DNA from: Aliikangiella maris
Lineage (GTDB): Bacteria > Pseudomonadota > Gammaproteobacteria > Enterobacterales > Kangiellaceae
Length of the DNA stretch: 64,000 bases
Direction of reading: 5' to 3'
Assembly: GCF_040719265.1 (NCBI RefSeq)
Contig: NZ_JBFDAH010000023.1
Coordinates: 1-64,000, forward strand
Shown: positions 44,717 to 53,449 of the stretch, piece after piece
How positions within the stretch are numbered: position 1 is the stretch's first letter
Layout: each line of letters begins with the position of its first letter
Notes under the pieces: generated by a model
Databases searched by the model: none
Told to the model about the DNA's origin: nothing
What the model saw: only the letters and a program-made list of their open reading frames with translations
Program-made: the position numbers and the translations under genes

Positions 44717-45574
44717 TCACTTTTCTACCGGTAAATCAGCGCGAGCTCCCCACTCACTCCAAGACCCATCATATACCGCAAGATTTTCCAGTCCACACTC
44801 AGCTGCAGCAATTGCCAAAACGCTGGCAGTCACTCCCGAGCCACAGCTAAAGACCCACTGTTTAGTTGCTGCACCTCGGACTTTGTTAAATGCCTGCTCG
44901 AGTTCGACTTTCGATTTAAAAAGACCATTAGCCAGTAATTCAGTAAAAGGGATACAACTAGAGCCTGGAATATGTCCTCCCACCAGACCTTGACGCGGTT
45001 CTGGCTCCTCTCCTTTAAATCGGCCCATCGAGCGAGCATCAACAATTTGAATCGTAGCGTTATCAATCGCCTGTAAAACCTGTTCTGCATTAAATACCAT
45101 TTCAGGGCGAAAATGAGCGCTAAAATTTCCATTCGACTGTGGCGGGGAAAACTGGGACTGTGTTGGTAGATCTTTGGCTTGCCAAGCGGGTAATCCACCA
45201 TCGAGTACAACAACATTTTCATGTCCCATAATTTTAAACATCCACCAGGCTCTGGGAGAGGAAAAAATCCCCATTGCATCGTAGACAACAACTAAAGTGT
45301 CACCGTTAATCCCTAATTCACGGGCTGCCGTTTCAAATAATTCAGGCGAGGGCAGCATATGTGGTAAATCGGTATTTAAATCACAAATACGCGTATCAAA
45401 ATTAAATTCTTGCGCACCAGGCAGATAAACGTTGGATTGCTCGACAGGCTTACCATTTGGCAGTTTCTTTAAAGTTGCATCTAATATCACCAAGTTCTGA
45501 GTTTGTTTCTCACTGATTTGCTGACTCAACCAGTCAACCGATACGAAGTTTGAGGATAATTTACCCATTTTCAT
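44717..45574 (-). CDS. sseA: 3-mercaptopyruvate sulfurtransferase
   Basis: 285 residues with two rhodanese domains. The active Cys lies in VFSCGSGVTASVLAIA; CGSGVTA is characteristic of mercaptopyruvate sulfurtransferase, while thiosulfate-specific rhodaneses have CRKGVT. The first domain carries the inactive-type DTRICDLNTDLPHMLP. It transfers sulfur from 3-mercaptopyruvate to thiols or cyanide. AGGA stands before the first ATG 45574; a second ATG is two codons later. Downstream of hemB on the same strand with a tandem-repeat spacer between. Confidence 0.92.
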   Translation of the reverse strand: MKMGKLSSNFVSVDWLSQQISEKQTQNLVILDATLKKLPNGKPVEQSNVYLPGAQEFNFDTRICDLNTDLPHMLPSPELFETAARELGINGDTLVVVYDAMGIFSSPRAWWMFKIMGHENVVVLDGGLPAWQAKDLPTQSQFSPPQSNGNFSAHFRPEMVFNAEQVLQAIDNATIQIVDARSMGRFKGEEPEPRQGLVGGHIPGSSCIPFTELLANGLFKSKVELEQAFNKVRGAATKQWVFSCGSGVTASVLAIAAAECGLENLAVYDGSWSEWGARADLPVEK

Positions 45575-45642
45575 TTTTCCTGTTTCGTGGTGAATTTATT
45601 TACAATTATTTAATAAAATATTGTTCAAATAGAAATGTTGAC

Positions 45643-45687
45643 TACTGTTCTAACTGACATTGTTCTGACCGACACCATTCTGACTGA
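45643..45687. repeat. Three imperfect 15-bp tandem repeats between hemB and sseA
   Basis: Units at 45643, 45658 and 45673 share CTGTTCTRACTGA-like sequence (third unit CCATTCTGACTGA). They fill the spacer between the hemB stop and the sseA start. Together with the preceding base, unit 1 includes CTACTGTTCTA, identical to the core of the 22385-22449 repeats. Confidence 0.75.
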
Positions 45688-45690
45688 CGC

Positions 45691-46704
45691 TCAATATTTA
45701 TTCAGCCAATGTGCAACCTCTTTTGCATAATAGGTTAAAATGGCATCTGTGCCTGCCCGCTTAAAGCTAACCATTGCTTCTAACACACATTTTTTCTCGT
45801 CAATCCAACCATTGGCTGAGGCAGCTTTTAACATCGCATATTCACCACTCACATGATACGCCATGACGGGGACTTTAAAGTTTTGTTTAACCCGATAAAT
45901 AACATCAAGATAAGGCATCCCCGGTTTAACCATGACCATATCAGCGCCTTCCTGAAGATCCAGTGCCACCTCATGAAATGCTTCATCACCGTTGGCAGGA
46001 TCCATCTGATAAGTTTTCTTGTCTGCTTTGCCGAGATTCGCCGCAGAACTGACGGCATCACGAAAGGGTCCATAAAAGGCTGATGCATATTTAGCTGAAT
46101 AAGCCAAAATCTTGGTGTTAATATATTGGCCTTGCTCAAGTGCATTTCTAATTGCACCAATGCGACCATCCATCATATCAGAAGGCGCGACAATGTCTGC
46201 GCCAGCTTTTGCATGACTTAACGCCTGCTGAATTAAAACCGCAATTGTCTGGTCATTTAATACATAGCCTTTATCATCAATAATCCCATCTTGTCCATGC
46301 ACTGTATAAGGATCGAGCGCGACATCGGTAATGACCCCGAGTTGAGGAAATTTCTCTTTAATTGCCTTTACTGCACGCTGCACTAACCCCTCAGGATTAA
46401 AGGCTTCTTCTGCACCCAGTGATTTTTTAGCTGCCTCGACGACAGGAAAAAGAGCAATAGCTGGAATATTAAGTTGCGTCACTTCTTCAAGTTCGAGTAG
46501 CAATTGGTCGATAGTTTTACGTGTAATGCCAGGCATAGAGGGAATCGCCTCTATCTTATTATTACCATCTAAAACAAATACCGGATAAATTAAATCATCA
46601 ACAGTTATTTGATTTTCAGCCATCAAACGCCGCGCAAAATCATCAGTCCGCATACGACGCGGGCGTTTAATGGGAAAGCCTGCTTGAGTTATGTATTCAG
46701 CCAT
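45691..46704 (-). CDS. hemB: Delta-aminolevulinic acid dehydratase (porphobilinogen synthase)
   Basis: 337 residues, condensing two 5-aminolevulinate molecules to porphobilinogen. Visible: the N-terminal RPRRMRTDDFARRLMAEN, the active-site Lys regions DMVMVKPGMPYLDVI and AYSAKYASAFYGPFRDA, and the metal site area APSDMMDGRIGAIR. ATG 46704 follows AAAGGAA. Directly downstream of hemF, so two heme pathway steps lie together. Confidence 0.97.
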   Translation of the reverse strand: MAEYITQAGFPIKRPRRMRTDDFARRLMAENQITVDDLIYPVFVLDGNNKIEAIPSMPGITRKTIDQLLLELEEVTQLNIPAIALFPVVEAAKKSLGAEEAFNPEGLVQRAVKAIKEKFPQLGVITDVALDPYTVHGQDGIIDDKGYVLNDQTIAVLIQQALSHAKAGADIVAPSDMMDGRIGAIRNALEQGQYINTKILAYSAKYASAFYGPFRDAVSSAANLGKADKKTYQMDPANGDEAFHEVALDLQEGADMVMVKPGMPYLDVIYRVKQNFKVPVMAYHVSGEYAMLKAASANGWIDEKKCVLEAMVSFKRAGTDAILTYYAKEVAHWLNKY

Positions 46705-46738
46705 AATATTTCCTTTGTTTTTCTATATGTTGAAATGA

Positions 46739-47668
46739 TTAACCTTGCTCACAGCCAAGCCAGTCACGAGATTGTAAATAATAGTCAGTTAATTTCGCTT
46801 CTTCAGTTCCGGCTTGCGGTTGCCAGTTATATTGCCAGCTTACTTCGGCAGGTAAGGACATTAAAATAGACTCAGTACGACCACCAGTTTGCAAACCGAA
46901 AAGAGTTCCTCGATCATAAACTAGGTTAAACTCGACATAGCGCCCCCGCCGAATTTTTTGGAAAGACTTTTCATGTTCACCAAAACTCATTGAACGTCGT
47001 TTCTCAATGATTGGTAAATAAGCTGCTAAATAAGCATCACCAACACTGCGCATAAACTCAAATGAAAGATCAAATCCTGGTTCATTTAAATCATCAAAAA
47101 ACAAGCCGCCAATTCCGCGAGGCTCCTGACGATGTTTGATATAAAAATAATCATCACACCATTGCTTATATTTTGGATAAGCTTCATCACCCAAACAATC
47201 ACAGGCATTTTTAGCAACGCGATGCCAGTGAATGCAGTCTTCATCAAATCCATAATAAGGCGTAAGGTCAAAACCGCCACCAAACCACCAGACCGGTTTT
47301 TCACCAGGCTTTTCGGCGATAAAAAATCTAACATTCATGTGTGAAGTTGGAATATAAGGATTATTTGGGTGCATCACCAGCGAAACACCCATTGCCTGAA
47401 AACTACGACCGGCTAATTCAGGTCTGGCAGCGGTTGCAGAAGCAGGTAAGCCTGCCCCCATTACATGCGAAAAGTTGACCCCACCTTTTTCAAAAATTCC
47501 CCCATCACTGATGACACGACTACGACCACCGCCACCTTCATCGCGTTGCCATTCATCATTGATAAATTCGGCCTTACCATCTGCCTTAGCGAGTCCGTCA
47601 CAAATTTGGTCTTGTAGATTGATGAGATACGCCTTTATTTCGGCAGTTCTATGTTGAATATCATTCAT
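46739..47668 (-). CDS. hemF: Oxygen-dependent coproporphyrinogen III oxidase
   Basis: 309 residues, converting coproporphyrinogen III to protoporphyrinogen IX with O2. Conserved blocks: GGGGRSRVISDGGIFEKGGVN, VMHPNNPYIPTSHMNVRFF, WWFGGGFDLTPYYGF, RGIGGLFFDDLNEPGFD and VEFNLVYDRGTLFGLQTGGR. The downstream gene hemB starts 35 bp after its stop; tsaC lies 115 bp upstream. An aerobic lifestyle is implied. Confidence 0.97.
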   Translation of the reverse strand: MNDIQHRTAEIKAYLINLQDQICDGLAKADGKAEFINDEWQRDEGGGGRSRVISDGGIFEKGGVNFSHVMGAGLPASATAARPELAGRSFQAMGVSLVMHPNNPYIPTSHMNVRFFIAEKPGEKPVWWFGGGFDLTPYYGFDEDCIHWHRVAKNACDCLGDEAYPKYKQWCDDYFYIKHRQEPRGIGGLFFDDLNEPGFDLSFEFMRSVGDAYLAAYLPIIEKRRSMSFGEHEKSFQKIRRGRYVEFNLVYDRGTLFGLQTGGRTESILMSLPAEVSWQYNWQPQAGTEEAKLTDYYLQSRDWLGCEQG

Positions 47669-47783
47669 GGCTGGTGATCATCCTGAATTTTTTGATTTTA
47701 TTTGTATTTTTGCATAAAAATCGCGCTACGCAGATTGTTTGCAAAAACAAAAAGGTTTATCGACTAGTGGGGTATTTTACTAC

Positions 47784-48350
47784 TTATTGGCGAATAACTC
47801 GACGACTTGTCATATCGATTATTGTCGAAGGTGACTGTCCACCACACCGACCACTCACCACTTGCTCAACTTGTGTGTACATTTGGTTACGCACACGTGT
47901 TACCTGCGTCATCTCGGATTTACCCGCAATATTGCAGCTAGTTGAAACCAGCGGTTTTTGCATGTGCTGACAAATCATTCTGGCAACAGGATGTTGCGTG
48001 ATACGCACTGCTAAACAATCATATTGACCGCGCAATAAAGGTGTTACTTCAGGTAAACAGGGTATGAGCCAGGTTGTTGCCCGCATTTGCTGTGCAAAGG
48101 TTTGTTCAATCAAGGCAATTTGTGAAGGTTTAAGCGGCTTCAGATAAGGAAGCGCCTGAGATAAATCACTAACTAAAATAATCAATCCCTTTTTCGCAGG
48201 ACGATTTTTGATTTGCAGTATTTGTTCGAGTGCCGAAGAACAATCGGGATCACAGCCAAGCCCAAAAACAGACTCAGTGGGGTAAGCAATTACCCCACCG
48301 GCTAAAACAGTCTGTGCCGCATATGCCAGCCGCCACTGACGGTTTTGCAT
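47784..48350 (-). CDS. tsaC: TsaC/YrdC threonylcarbamoyl-AMP synthase
   Basis: 188 residues; makes threonylcarbamoyl-AMP for the t6A37 modification of ANN-decoding tRNAs. Visible: VIAYPTESVFGLGCDP, IKNRPAKKGLIILVSD, and the C-terminal SCNIAGKSEMTQ. Size fits the short TsaC rather than two-domain Sua5. The ATG 48350 is preferred to upstream non-ATG codons; homologues begin near MQNRQWRL. Between purE and hemF, an order common in gammaproteobacteria. Confidence 0.93.
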   Translation of the reverse strand: MQNRQWRLAYAAQTVLAGGVIAYPTESVFGLGCDPDCSSALEQILQIKNRPAKKGLIILVSDLSQALPYLKPLKPSQIALIEQTFAQQMRATTWLIPCLPEVTPLLRGQYDCLAVRITQHPVARMICQHMQKPLVSTSCNIAGKSEMTQVTRVRNQMYTQVEQVVSGRCGGQSPSTIIDMTSRRVIRQ

Positions 48351-48408
48351 TGTTAGATCCCGCAACGGTTTGCTATTACGCAATAATATTAATTGCAGTT
48401 TATATCGG

Positions 48409-48915
48409 TTAACCGTTTAATTTTTGCTGTAACGCCGCATCTTTTGCAATTACAGCTTCAGCATTCGCTTGACGATCTTCAGCAACGCGTTGTGCAACAT
48501 CAGCATGAGCAATTCCCAGCATTTGAGCGGCCAAATAACCAGCATTTTTTGCACCCGCTTTACCAATTGCAACTGTTGCAACAGGAACACCGGCAGGCAT
48601 CATAACTGTAGATAACAATGCATCCTGACCATTCAAAGGGCCACCGTCCATAGGTACACCAATCACGGGCTTGGTGGTTAAACCTGCAACAGCACCTGCC
48701 AGGTGAGCAGCCAGACCGGCAGCACAAATGAAAACTTCACAGCCACGGGTTTCGGCATCTTTCACATAGGCGTGAGTTGCAGCTGGGGTACGATGAGCAG
48801 ATGTTACTTTCACTTCTGCTTTAATACCTAGATCTTTAAGAACATTGAGCGTATTTTCCATAACTGGCCAGTCTGAATCAGAACCCATTAAAATAGCGAC
48901 AAACGCATTACTCAT
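48409..48915 (-). CDS. purE: N5-carboxyaminoimidazole ribonucleotide mutase (PurE class I)
   Basis: 168 residues converting N5-CAIR to CAIR in purine synthesis. MGSDSDWPVMEN, VTSAHRTPAATHAY, the GxxG-rich AGLAAHLAGAVAGLTTKPVIGVP and MPAGVPVATVAIGKAGAKNAG are all in place. ATG 48915 has AAAGG eight bases upstream. The partner PurK (N5-CAIR synthetase) usually follows or precedes purE but is not in this neighbourhood. Confidence 0.96.
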   Translation of the reverse strand: MSNAFVAILMGSDSDWPVMENTLNVLKDLGIKAEVKVTSAHRTPAATHAYVKDAETRGCEVFICAAGLAAHLAGAVAGLTTKPVIGVPMDGGPLNGQDALLSTVMMPAGVPVATVAIGKAGAKNAGYLAAQMLGIAHADVAQRVAEDRQANAEAVIAKDAALQQKLNG

Positions 48916-49196
48916 GTGCAATACCTTTAGATAAATTGTTTAATTTTCAATCAAAAATGAGTGAGCTATTCTAGCAAAAGGTGATTCTAAAAGTGAACTT
49001 CTTTTGGGTCTTAAAGCGTCGATTCTGACCTATTATTGACAAAATCTATCACACAAAAATATTAAGGCTATTTGATTCAACTTAAAATCTCTGCCCTTAT
49101 TTTTGCCCATATTGCGAGATAAATAGTCGCGATTCGTCGTCAACTTGGATAAACTGCTCAGCCTTAACTTAAGCGCTATTGTATCCCGTCCTATCA

Positions 49197-49844
49197 ATGA
49201 AAAATCGACAATTTACTCCATTAGAACAAGATATTCTCCAGCAAATTATGCTTGCCAGGCGTGATGTAAGAGGCAATCGCTTTTTAAACACGCCCATTGC
49301 CCAAACTGATATTGGAAAAATTCTTACCGCTGCCAGTTGGGCGCCATCAGTCGGCTACTCGCAACCGTGGGAGTTTGTCATCGTCAATGATCAAGAACGT
49401 AAGCAACAGGTTATCGATAGTTTTAATCGCGTTAATTCAACTGCTAAAAATCAGTTTTCCACTGAAAAGCAACGGGTCTATGCCCAGCTAAAACTGGAAG
49501 GTATTCAAGAAGCGCCAGTTAATATCGCTGTTTTTTACCGCCCCTCAAAATTACCCGTATTAGGACAATCTTCGATGCTAGAAACTGGGCGTTACAGTGT
49601 TGTTTGTGCGATTCAGAATATGTGGTTGTATGCTCGGGCTATGAATATTGGTCTTGGCTGGGTCAGCATTTTAGAACCAGCAGAAATGAAATCTATTTTT
49701 GATGCACCAGATGATGCCGAATTTATCGCCTATCTATGTCTGGGCTATGTTAACGAGTTTTTAGAACAGCCCGAGCTTGAGCAATTAAACTGGGAAACTC
49801 GTAAACCGATTAAAGACAGTATATTTTTTGAAAGCTATTCCTGA
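49197..49844 (+). CDS. bluB: BluB, 5,6-dimethylbenzimidazole synthase
   Basis: 215 residues of the nitroreductase-like fold that cleaves FMNH2 with O2 to dimethylbenzimidazole, the lower ligand of cobalamin. Family motifs: RRDVRGNRFL, AASWAPSVGYSQPWEFVIV, GQSSMLETGRYSVVCAIQNMWLYARA, GLGWVSIL. The chosen ATG 49197 is six codons inside an in-frame TTG. No other cobalamin genes and no B12 riboswitch are visible around it. Confidence 0.9.
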   Translation: MKNRQFTPLEQDILQQIMLARRDVRGNRFLNTPIAQTDIGKILTAASWAPSVGYSQPWEFVIVNDQERKQQVIDSFNRVNSTAKNQFSTEKQRVYAQLKLEGIQEAPVNIAVFYRPSKLPVLGQSSMLETGRYSVVCAIQNMWLYARAMNIGLGWVSILEPAEMKSIFDAPDDAEFIAYLCLGYVNEFLEQPELEQLNWETRKPIKDSIFFESYS

Positions 49845-49877
49845 CTTTAACGAAGCAGCAATCGTTGTACTGAATAA

Positions 49878-51239
49878 TTAGTGAGTAAAGCCAAGTATAA
49901 TAAAGCCAATAATACTCAAACCTCCTGCAATTAAAGCGTAAGGTAACTGGGTTTTAACATGTTCGAGATGATCGCAACCGGCTGCCAATGATGAAACAAT
50001 CGTCGTATCCGAAATCGGCGAGCAATGATCGCCAAACACGCCACCACCAATAATCGCCGCCAGCACAATTTCTAATGGCAAGCCGGTTCCTAACGCAATG
50101 GGAACACCAATTGGTACCAGTATGCCGAATGTTCCCCACGAAGTACCTGTCGTCAATGAAATAACCGAAGCACTGATAAAGATAATCGCAGGAATACTCC
50201 AAAGTGGTAAATTCTGACTAACCATTGATGAGACAAATTCACCAGTTCCCAAATCTTTCATTGCATTGCCCAATGCCAATGCCAGTAAAACCGTTGTAAC
50301 TAACGGTAATAGTTGTCCCATGCCGGTAAAACTCCATTTAATCAGCGTTGATGATTTCTGCGAATGCGATGAAAATCGAATCATTGTAAAAATAACCAGA
50401 CAAGCCAGACCAACAGCCCATAAAACAGACTTCGATCCCGAACCTTTTAAAATCTCCCCATCTCCGGTGTACCACATAAAAAATAAAATACTGCCAATCA
50501 TCACCAATAACGGTATTAACATAAATCCCGCATGAGTCGCCTTAACAGTGTCTTGTTTGCTGGCTTGTACAACTTGCTGTGACGTTTCGGAAGCTTTCAT
50601 TGGCCCAATCACTCTGCCACTCCAAACCGTATAAAAAACCAATATTAAAGTCAGCCACGAATAGATATTATAAGGAATCGAATAAATCAACTTTTCAACG
50701 GGATTAGTCAGCTGAAAATTTTCTAGTAAACCTAACAGGTATGCGCCCCAGGCATTAAATAAAATAATCACACAAATGGGCGCGCAAGTGGAATCAATAA
50801 TATAAGCCAGTCGAGCACGGCTCATTTTTACTTTATCGAATAGATCTCGAGCAATAAAACCAGCCGTTAGAATACTTAAATTGGTTTCGATAAATATGAG
50901 CACACCTAAAAGTGCAGGCATTGCAGCTATTTTTCGTTTTGAATTGGCTAGCCCTTTATGCGAGACCCAATTGACAAACGCAGCCACACCACCCGACTGT
51001 TTAATTAAATAAAGTAATGCGCCAATCAACAAACTAAATACTAAGATTCGAGTATTACCACCACTGGCAAAGACTTGGGTTATCCGATCAAACACAGCTA
51101 AAAATCCAAGTGCAGGGTTGAAATTACTTAACAAAAATTCAGCCGTCAGCAATGCCGCAAGCAATGATAAAATGACCTCTTTTTTCCAAATCGCAACAAT
51201 GATTGCCAGTAAGGGAGGCAGCAGCGTTAGCCAATGCAA
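49878..51239 (-). CDS. Na+/H+ antiporter, NhaC-like
   Basis: About 453 residues with some eleven membrane helices. Conserved parts: SLLIGALLYLIKQSGG, FIETNLSILTAGFIARDLFDK, DSTCAPICVIILFNAWGAYLLG, TGTSWGTFGILVPIG and GGGVFGDHCSPISDTTI. The frame runs 18 codons further to ATG 51293, but TTG 51239 has AAGGAG with ideal spacing, so I choose it. Expected role: sodium or pH homeostasis, in keeping with a marine organism. Convergent with bluB. Confidence 0.88.
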   Translation of the reverse strand: MHWLTLLPPLLAIIVAIWKKEVILSLLAALLTAEFLLSNFNPALGFLAVFDRITQVFASGGNTRILVFSLLIGALLYLIKQSGGVAAFVNWVSHKGLANSKRKIAAMPALLGVLIFIETNLSILTAGFIARDLFDKVKMSRARLAYIIDSTCAPICVIILFNAWGAYLLGLLENFQLTNPVEKLIYSIPYNIYSWLTLILVFYTVWSGRVIGPMKASETSQQVVQASKQDTVKATHAGFMLIPLLVMIGSILFFMWYTGDGEILKGSGSKSVLWAVGLACLVIFTMIRFSSHSQKSSTLIKWSFTGMGQLLPLVTTVLLALALGNAMKDLGTGEFVSSMVSQNLPLWSIPAIIFISASVISLTTGTSWGTFGILVPIGVPIALGTGLPLEIVLAAIIGGGVFGDHCSPISDTTIVSSLAAGCDHLEHVKTQLPYALIAGGLSIIGFIILGFTH

Positions 51240-51539
51240 AATACGGTTCTCCTTAATATTGATTATTATGACGCGTCTGGTAATTTTGACCATTTATTGA
51301 ATAATTCGACTTCATCTACATGGTATTCGTGCCATACCAAAATAAAATTTTGTTTAAAATCAGATAATTATTTTTTGGCCTAATACTTGCTTTTAGCTAA
51401 TCATCGACTAGCCATCAATCATAAGTCGAGAATTTTTATCATTATCAGCAGCTAATATGAATAGATGGCTTAAGCGGTGAATTGTAGCATTTGAATTCAT
51501 CGAATATAACAAAGATTAACCAATTCGCAGGAGAAAAAC
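51240..51539. other. Intergenic stretch with small hairpin
   Basis: 300 bp between the antiporter and the 45-residue micro-gene. TGGTAT (51321-51326) and ATACCA (51334-51339) form a short hairpin before an A/T run. Otherwise nothing recognised. Confidence 0.4.
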
Positions 51540-51677
51540 ATGTTTGAACTAATTATCGGTATTATTTTAGGTGCCACTTTCCATCAATTTTGGCGACATC
51601 TATACCAATTGATTTGTCGACAGGTAAAAAAATGGCTGGCAGATAATCAGAAAAGTGATACCAATACACTCCCCTAG
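51540..51677 (+). CDS. 45-residue small membrane-associated protein
   Basis: ATG 51540 follows AGGAG (GCAGGAGAAAAAC spacing) and the frame ends at TAG 51677. The first 15 residues (MFELIIGIILGATFH) are hydrophobic and the rest basic or aromatic (QFWRHLYQLICRQVKKWL), a pattern of small single-helix membrane proteins. No family recognised. The strong ribosome site is the main support. Confidence 0.55.
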   Translation: MFELIIGIILGATFHQFWRHLYQLICRQVKKWLADNQKSDTNTLP

Positions 51678-51846
51678 CACACTAGTTCTCAGGTTTGGTT
51701 TATGCTCTTATCGGTTCTCATCGCTCATGGCATAGATGACTAAATCCGGTTCAACCTTTTTCGTGTTATCTTTTTCATGATTCAATGTTATATTGCTTTT
51801 TTTCAACTTTTTAGACCCAATAGAAAATAATAATGCGGGGGAAGCT

Positions 51847-52362
51847 ATGCGTACATTCTTAAAAATATTTGGCGTTTTTATGCTGATTTTTGTCATTGTA
51901 GGTCTCATTCTCGATAATCAGGTTAACGTCAGTCGAGAAGTTAAAATCAATGCGCCGCCGCAAAAAATTCATCAACTGGTTAATGATTTAAACCAATGGC
52001 CCAGCTGGACACCCTGGATAGACATGGACCCTAGCATCAAAACAACCGTTGGTGCTATTAGCCAAGGTGTTGGCGCTTCTCAATCATGGGTTGGTGAAAG
52101 TGGCTCAGGAAAACTCACTTTTACTCAATCATCCCCCGAAACAGGTGTTGTTTATGATTTAGTCTTTGATGGTGACCCGACGGTCTATCAAGCTGGCATG
52201 CGCTACTATCCTGAAGGTGATAAAACTCGAGTTGTATGGTACATGCAAGGTGAAATGCAACCAATCGTTATCGGTAATTACTTTGCTCAGTTAATGGATA
52301 CTTTTGTTGGAGAAAGTTTTGCGTCGGGACTCAACAAATTAAAAGCGCTCGCTGAAAAATAA
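51847..52362 (+). CDS. SRPBCC-fold (polyketide cyclase/START-like) membrane-anchored protein
   Basis: 171 residues from ATG 51847, with GGGGGAA upstream. One N-terminal helix (about 3-22) anchors or exports it; the rest is a START-like SRPBCC domain (INAPPQKIHQLVNDLNQWPSWTPW, ending SFASGLNKLKALAEK). Members bind hydrophobic ligands in a deep cavity. No partner apparent; the next gene is an unrelated acetyltransferase. Confidence 0.82.
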   Translation: MRTFLKIFGVFMLIFVIVGLILDNQVNVSREVKINAPPQKIHQLVNDLNQWPSWTPWIDMDPSIKTTVGAISQGVGASQSWVGESGSGKLTFTQSSPETGVVYDLVFDGDPTVYQAGMRYYPEGDKTRVVWYMQGEMQPIVIGNYFAQLMDTFVGESFASGLNKLKALAEK

Positions 52363-52450
52363 CTTTATGCCAATTTGTGACGAGCTAGAGGCTAATCCTC
52401 TAGCAAATCAATCATTTTGACTTGCCTTAATTGTTAATTCTCTATTGTTT

Positions 52451-53023
52451 ATGAACAAGCCAAGCCAGCAAAATCAATCTGACATTTTGATTTGTACTGC
52501 TCAAAAAAATGATGGCCTATTCATTTCAAGGTTGATCACGCCATTGGTTAAAAAATTTATTTGTCCAGACTTAACAGCTAAAGCACAAGTAACGATGCTT
52601 AATTCTGTTTGTCCGCAACAAATCTATGAAAATATTGAAGATGGATTTTGTTATTTTTTGGCGCGACCTTGGCCAGCGCCCACGTTTGACCTGCCAACTC
52701 AATCAGAAGTTCAAGCTGAATCAACCCATTCTACTGACACGCTTTATGGCGTAATCGGTATAAAAGACAATATGCATTTGTATCATTTGTTTGTTGATGA
52801 AGACTTACATCATCGGCAAATTGCCACCAGACTTTGGCAACACTATCTTGCTCAATTGAATTTAACAACGTTAGATAAACCCAGGAATATCACAGTCAAC
52901 TCATCAAAGTATGCGCTAGGATTTTATCAAAAATTGGGATTTCACTGGCATGGTCAAACAGACCAACGACACGGTATTATTAGTTATCCGATGAGTTTTG
53001 ACACGCTAACCCATTCAAATTAA
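52451..53023 (+). CDS. GNAT family N-acetyltransferase
   Basis: 190 residues. The acetyl-CoA site is in YHLFVDEDLHHRQIATRLWQ (a modified Q/RxxGxG/A loop) and the C-terminal NSSKYALGFYQKLGFHW is typical. An N-terminal extension (about 1-90) shows little similarity to known families. Substrate unknown. ATG 52451 lies two codons inside a TTG. Confidence 0.8.
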   Translation: MNKPSQQNQSDILICTAQKNDGLFISRLITPLVKKFICPDLTAKAQVTMLNSVCPQQIYENIEDGFCYFLARPWPAPTFDLPTQSEVQAESTHSTDTLYGVIGIKDNMHLYHLFVDEDLHHRQIATRLWQHYLAQLNLTTLDKPRNITVNSSKYALGFYQKLGFHWHGQTDQRHGIISYPMSFDTLTHSN

Positions 53024-53093
53024 CCAGAGAAACCGCTATTAACCAACCGCTAACCAAAAGCCAATAATATTTGCTATTGAAGCTTTATCAATA

Positions 53094-53369
53094 TCACTCA
53101 TCAATTAAATATTGAATACCCGCGCCATAACGGTTAGTCCATGCCACTCTCGCGGTTAACAAGGGCGGATTTTCAAAACCTTCAGCTGACTGGACATTAA
53201 TGATTGTTCCGATTGACAATTCTGCCAGAACTTTACCTTCGACAAACAATCCTCCATCGGAAAAATCGACAGTTTGTGTTTTAAAACGAGTGATGTCTTC
53301 CCCAGAAACAAAAACATTGGTTCGAATTGGAATACGCTTATGTTTACGTTTTTCTTCGCCTGAACTCAT
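53094..53369 (-). CDS. PilZ-domain c-di-GMP receptor
   Basis: About 91 residues from ATG 53369; longer starts (53405, 53429) are in frame. The c-di-GMP motifs KRKHKRIPIRT (RxxxR type) and DFSDGGLFVEG ((D/N)xSxxG) are present, so it should bind the product of the GGDEF receptor at 614-5176 or of others. A single-domain PilZ protein may act as adaptor for motility or surface genes. The next gene (53450) is separate. Confidence 0.82.
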   Translation of the reverse strand: MSSGEEKRKHKRIPIRTNVFVSGEDITRFKTQTVDFSDGGLFVEGKVLAELSIGTIINVQSAEGFENPPLLTARVAWTNRYGAGIQYLIDE

Positions 53370-53449
53370 TGATAGACCATTGTTCAAATAACCAACTTTG
53401 AGCATAGTCCAAAAATTTAGATTTTTCACTTTGTGACAAAGAGTTACTC

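Noticed and set aside
44688..44993. Plus-strand open frame antisense to sseA
   Set aside because: Opposite the catalytic rhodanese domain; a shadow.
49022..49196. Cobalamin riboswitch upstream of bluB
   Set aside because: No B12-box-like sequence or suitable structured leader is visible.
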